Below the pieces are notes generated by a model. The model was not told the DNA's origin, searched no databases, and saw only the letters and a list, made by a program, of their open reading frames with translations. From an uncultured Fibrobacter sp. (lineage in GTDB: Bacteria > Fibrobacterota > Fibrobacteria > Fibrobacterales > Fibrobacteraceae): DNA of 33,923 nucleotides. Both the position numbers and the translations under genes were made by a program. Every line of letters starts with the position of its first letter. The stretch's first letter is position 1. This document shows, piece by piece, positions 30,225-33,923 of the stretch. The stretch spans positions 1-33,923 of the forward strand of contig CAMHDS010000021.1 of NCBI GenBank assembly GCA_946183925.1. The letters run 5' to 3'.

Positions 30225-31127
30225 TTATTCAGCCCAATGGTTGCCGTTGTAGTGGCGGGCGGTGTCGGCGTCCATGCCGATCTGGCGCACCAAATCTTCA
30301 AGGCATGCAAACTTCTGCTCGGGCCGGAGGTAGGCCAGCAAATCCAAGGAAAGAGGCTTGCCGTAGATGTCTTCGTCAAAGTCCAGAATGTAGGCCTCGA
30401 TAGCCAACTGGTGGTTGCCCGTAGAGGGCTGCATGCCGATGTTCACCACCGCACGAAAAATCCGTTCGGAATCAAGCCTTGCCGAGGCCACATAGACCCC
30501 AATCTTGGGCAAGAATTTGTAGGGTTCCACCTGCAGGTTCGCCGTCGGAAACCCGATGGTGTGCCCAAGGCGCTTGCCCTCCACTACCGTTCCCGAAAGT
30601 CGATAAGGCCTGCCCAAGTAAGTCTGGGCACGGTCCACGTCTCCGTTCAGGAGGGCGTTACGCACCGCCGAAGAGCTGACACGCTCCCCCTTGTAGAGCA
30701 CAATGGAAAGCATTTGGGTAGAAAGTTCCGGGAATGCCGCCGTGATGGTCTCGTAGTTGCCCTTGCCGCCAGCACCAAAGCAATGGTCGTGTCCAAAGAA
30801 CATGGAGCACACGCCCCGCTTTTCAATCAGCTCATTACGTACAAATTCATCAAAAGGGAGTCTCGCCAATTCCTTCGTGAAGGGCATCACCAAAAATTCC
30901 AGGCCCAGGCTTTCCACGAATTCGCGCTTTTCCTTGGTGGTGGTAAGGAGCAAGGGGTCGCCAGGCTCGCGGAGCACGTAGTTGGAATGGGGTTCGAAGC
31001 TGATGACAGTGGGCACCAAGCCGTTCACCTCGGCCACGGCCTTCAGGGAACGGAACAACGCCTGATGACCCAGGTGGCACCCGTCAAAATTTCCCATAGT
31101 TATGGCTCTGCGGACCATTTGCGGCAT
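30225..31127 (-). CDS. ribF: Bifunctional riboflavin kinase/FAD synthetase
   Basis: RibF makes FMN from riboflavin and FAD from FMN, both with ATP, in the cytoplasm. The N-terminal nucleotidyltransferase half has the GNFDGCHLGHQ signature and GERVSSSAVRNAL; the C-terminal kinase half starts near GKRLGHTIGFPTANLQ and contains IEAYILDFDEDIYG. The ATG at 31127 (300 residues) is preferred to one at 31136 because GGCGGAG ends directly at the latter, leaving no spacing; with 31127 the spacing is 9. It starts one base after truB's stop. FMN made here would serve NuoF and other flavoproteins. Confidence 0.95.
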   Translation of the reverse strand: MPQMVRRAITMGNFDGCHLGHQALFRSLKAVAEVNGLVPTVISFEPHSNYVLREPGDPLLLTTTKEKREFVESLGLEFLVMPFTKELARLPFDEFVRNELIEKRGVCSMFFGHDHCFGAGGKGNYETITAAFPELSTQMLSIVLYKGERVSSSAVRNALLNGDVDRAQTYLGRPYRLSGTVVEGKRLGHTIGFPTANLQVEPYKFLPKIGVYVASARLDSERIFRAVVNIGMQPSTGNHQLAIEAYILDFDEDIYGKPLSLDLLAYLRPEQKFACLEDLVRQIGMDADTARHYNGNHWAE

Positions 31128-31128
31128 A

Positions 31129-32139
<1,011 letters not shown>

Positions 32140-32140
32140 G

Positions 32141-32494
32141 CTAGAGTTCTCCCTTCTGCTTCAGTTCAGCCAAGATAGACTCGATACGCATGGCGTGTTC
32201 CAGGTTCTCGTCCAGAACAAAGTTCAGCTCCGGAATCTTCCGAATCTTGAGGGCCTTGCCCAGGACGCCACGTATAAAGCCGGCGGAGTTGTTCAGCCCC
32301 ACCAGGGTGTCACGCTTTTCCTTGTCGCTACCCATGACGGACACGAGAATCTTCGCGTAGCTCAGATCCTCGGTGATGTTCACGCGGGTAATGCTTGCAA
32401 GGCTGCTCACGCGAGGATCCTTCAGGCCTTTCTGCAAAAGCTTGCCGATTTCCTCGCGGAACTGCTCGTCTAATCTGTCGGTTCTTCTACTCAT
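32141..32494 (-). CDS. rbfA: 30S ribosome-binding factor RbfA
   Basis: RbfA binds the 30S subunit near the 16S 5' helix and helps its late maturation and cold adaptation. The protein has the single KH-like domain: SRRTDRLDEQFREEIGKLLQKGLKDPRV, then VNITEDLSYAKILVSVMG and RKIPELNFVLDENLEHAMRIESIL. The ATG at 32494 gives 117 residues; a TTG three codons upstream (32503) is also possible. Neither has a strong ribosome-binding site, since the upstream bases belong to an intergenic repeat. It sits between infB and truB as in many bacteria. Confidence 0.95.
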   Translation of the reverse strand: MSRRTDRLDEQFREEIGKLLQKGLKDPRVSSLASITRVNITEDLSYAKILVSVMGSDKEKRDTLVGLNNSAGFIRGVLGKALKIRKIPELNFVLDENLEHAMRIESILAELKQKGEL

Positions 32495-32503
32495 TCGTAC
32501 CAA

Positions 32504-32625
32504 CGGTTAGGCCCTTAGGCCGTAAACAGTGGTTAGTAAACAGTGATTAGGAAATTTCGTAGACAAAGTCTACCTTACCGCAATTACATTTTCCAACCAC
32601 TAATCACTAACCACTAATCACTTTT
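32504..32625. repeat. Intergenic short-repeat block between infB and rbfA
   Basis: Left part: GTAAACAGTGGTTAG and GTAAACAGTGATTAGG (32521-32552). Right part: CCACTAATCACTAACC and CCACTAATCACT (32597-32622), roughly the inverse complement of the left. The whole can fold into a long imperfect hairpin in an infB-rbfA transcript. It begins with TTAGGCC repeats shared with 8048-8063. Confidence 0.75.
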
Positions 32626-33923
32626 CTATTCCTTCTCTTCTGACGCCTTCTTAGCCTTCTCTTCGGCTTCTTCGCGGGCCACGTCCTTCAGGGTACGGGC
32701 AACGGTGACTTCCTTGAAGAAGATCAGGCTGTCGCCTTCCTTGATATCGTCGTAACCCTTGAGGCCGATACCGCATTCGAAACCGCGGACAACCGTCTTC
32801 ACGTCGTCCTTCATGCGCTTGAGGGACTGGACAACGGTCGTTCCCAGTTCCACGCCATTGCGGTACACGCGAACGTGGCTCGTGCGGTCCACTTCGCCAT
32901 CGGTAACCATACAGCCGGCGATAAGGCCCACCTTCGGGATCTTGAACACCTGGCGGATTTCGGCTTCGCCCACAAGTTCTTCCTTGAGGGTGGGCTTCAA
33001 CAGGCCTTCCACGGCGTTCTTGATGTCTTCGATACAGTCGTAAATCACGCGGTAGTTGCGAATTTCGATACCTTCCTTCTGGGCCATTTCGCGCACGGAG
33101 AGCGACGGCATCAGGTGGAAGGAGATAATGATAGCCTGGGCCGTTGTGGCAAACAGGATATCGGAATCCGTAATGGCGCCCACACCCTTGCGGATGATGT
33201 TCACCTTCACTTCCCTGTTGGAAAGCTTTTCCAGAGAAGAAGCCAGGGCTTCGGCAGAACCACCCACGTCGGCCTTGACAATGAGGTTCAGCTCGGAAAG
33301 CTTGCCTTCCTTCTGTTCGTTGAACTTGGATTCCAGAGAAATAGTGCTACGGGCGCGAAGGTCGCGTTCACGTGCGGCCATGCGGCGCTTGCTTGCAATT
33401 TCGCGGGCGGTCTTTTCGTCGTCCACCACAATCAGGTCGTCACCGGCCTGAGGCGTGCCGTCAAAGCCAAGCACCTGGCAAGGTGCAGAGGGAGGTGCCA
33501 CCTTCATCTGTTCGCCGCGCTCGTTGAACATGGCACGGACCTTACCGGCGTAGATACCGCAGACAAATGGGTCACCCACATGGAGGGTACCGTTCTGCAC
33601 AAGGATGGTAGCCATGGAGCCCTTGCCCACATCCAGCTTGGATTCCACCACGGCACCCTTGGCGTGTGCGTCGGGGTTGGCCTTGAGTTCCAGCACTTCG
33701 GCTTCGAGAGCCAGGGTTTCCAACAGCTGGTCCATGCCCTGGCCCGTACGGGCGGACACTTCGATACAACTGGTCTGACCGCCCCACTGTTCCACTTCTA
33801 CACCGCGTTCGGCCAGCTGGGCACGAATCTTGTCGGGGTTGGCCGTAGGCAAATCAATCTTGGTAATCGCAACCACCATGGGCACGTTTTCGCGCTTGGC
33901 CAGTTCGATAGATTCCACCGTCT
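32626..33923 (-). CDS. infB: Translation initiation factor IF-2, C-terminal part
   Basis: IF-2 is the GTPase that places initiator fMet-tRNA on the 30S subunit and promotes subunit joining. The gene runs off the right edge; about 432 residues are seen. They begin in the GTPase domain after the switch regions, with ITKIDLP (the NKxD-type guanine motif) and EVSARTGQGMDQLL. Domain II (GKGSMATILVQNGTLHVGD), domain III with VKADVGGSAEALASSLEKL, and the fMet-tRNA-binding domain IV (IPKVGLIAGCMVTDG) follow. An acidic/Lys tail EEAEEKAKKASEEKE ends it. It is the first visible gene of the infB-rbfA-truB-ribF set. Confidence 0.97.
   Translation of the reverse strand, partial: TVESIELAKRENVPMVVAITKIDLPTANPDKIRAQLAERGVEVEQWGGQTSCIEVSARTGQGMDQLLETLALEAEVLELKANPDAHAKGAVVESKLDVGKGSMATILVQNGTLHVGDPFVCGIYAGKVRAMFNERGEQMKVAPPSAPCQVLGFDGTPQAGDDLIVVDDEKTAREIASKRRMAARERDLRARSTISLESKFNEQKEGKLSELNLIVKADVGGSAEALASSLEKLSNREVKVNIIRKGVGAITDSDILFATTAQAIIISFHLMPSLSVREMAQKEGIEIRNYRVIYDCIEDIKNAVEGLLKPTLKEELVGEAEIRQVFKIPKVGLIAGCMVTDGEVDRTSHVRVYRNGVELGTTVVQSLKRMKDDVKTVVRGFECGIGLKGYDDIKEGDSLIFFKEVTVARTLKDVAREEAEEKAKKASEEKE

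Overview
The window looks like a chromosomal segment of a Fibrobacter-type bacterium (Fibrobacteres, FCB group). This is inferred from a secreted GH8 glycanase with a C-terminal T9SS/Por-type sorting domain, several lipoproteins with Ser/Asp-rich N-termini, the CCA-less tRNA, and the overall gene content. No database comparison was possible. All genes read as intact except the two cut by the window ends. There is no phage, IS element, CRISPR array or rRNA, and no gene-free stretch exceeds 300 bases.

Layout, left: a partial lipoprotein gene (minus, 1-725); a two-gene unit of a degenerate RelA/SpoT-like HD protein and a FliB-like cysteine-rich protein (932-2409); a GH8 glycanase (2548-3957); UDP-glucuronate decarboxylase (minus); an outer-membrane barrel protein with a good promoter and terminator; coaE plus an EamA/DMT transporter (minus); mscL; and a lipoprotein (minus).

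Middle: a divergent GT5 glycogen-synthase-like gene whose stop codon lies inside a CAU tRNA gene, another lipoprotein, rph, ffh and a glutamine synthetase family gene.

Right: a 14.4-kb minus-strand complex I operon, nuoBCDEFGHIJKLMN (30050 down to 15666), with most junctions overlapping or nearly so and with no nuoA. Several subunits carry extra parts: a coiled-coil tail on NuoB, an Fn3-like domain on NuoE, an enlarged NuoH, an acidic tail on NuoM and a CxCxCxCxC cluster in NuoN. Upstream of it, on the same strand, is the classic translation/cofactor cluster infB(partial)-rbfA-truB-ribF, separated from nuo by an intrinsic terminator.

Working together: complex I would feed NADH electrons to the quinone pool. 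RibF supplies the FMN that NuoF needs. InfB, RbfA and TruB serve initiation, 30S maturation and tRNA U55 modification. The most unusual observations are the decorated, NuoA-less complex I operon and a dispersed palindromic repeat that has inserted in frame into truB together with a 7-bp tandem repeat. Others are two enzyme-family proteins with lost active-site residues (the HD protein and the GT5 protein) and the CDS/tRNA overlap.
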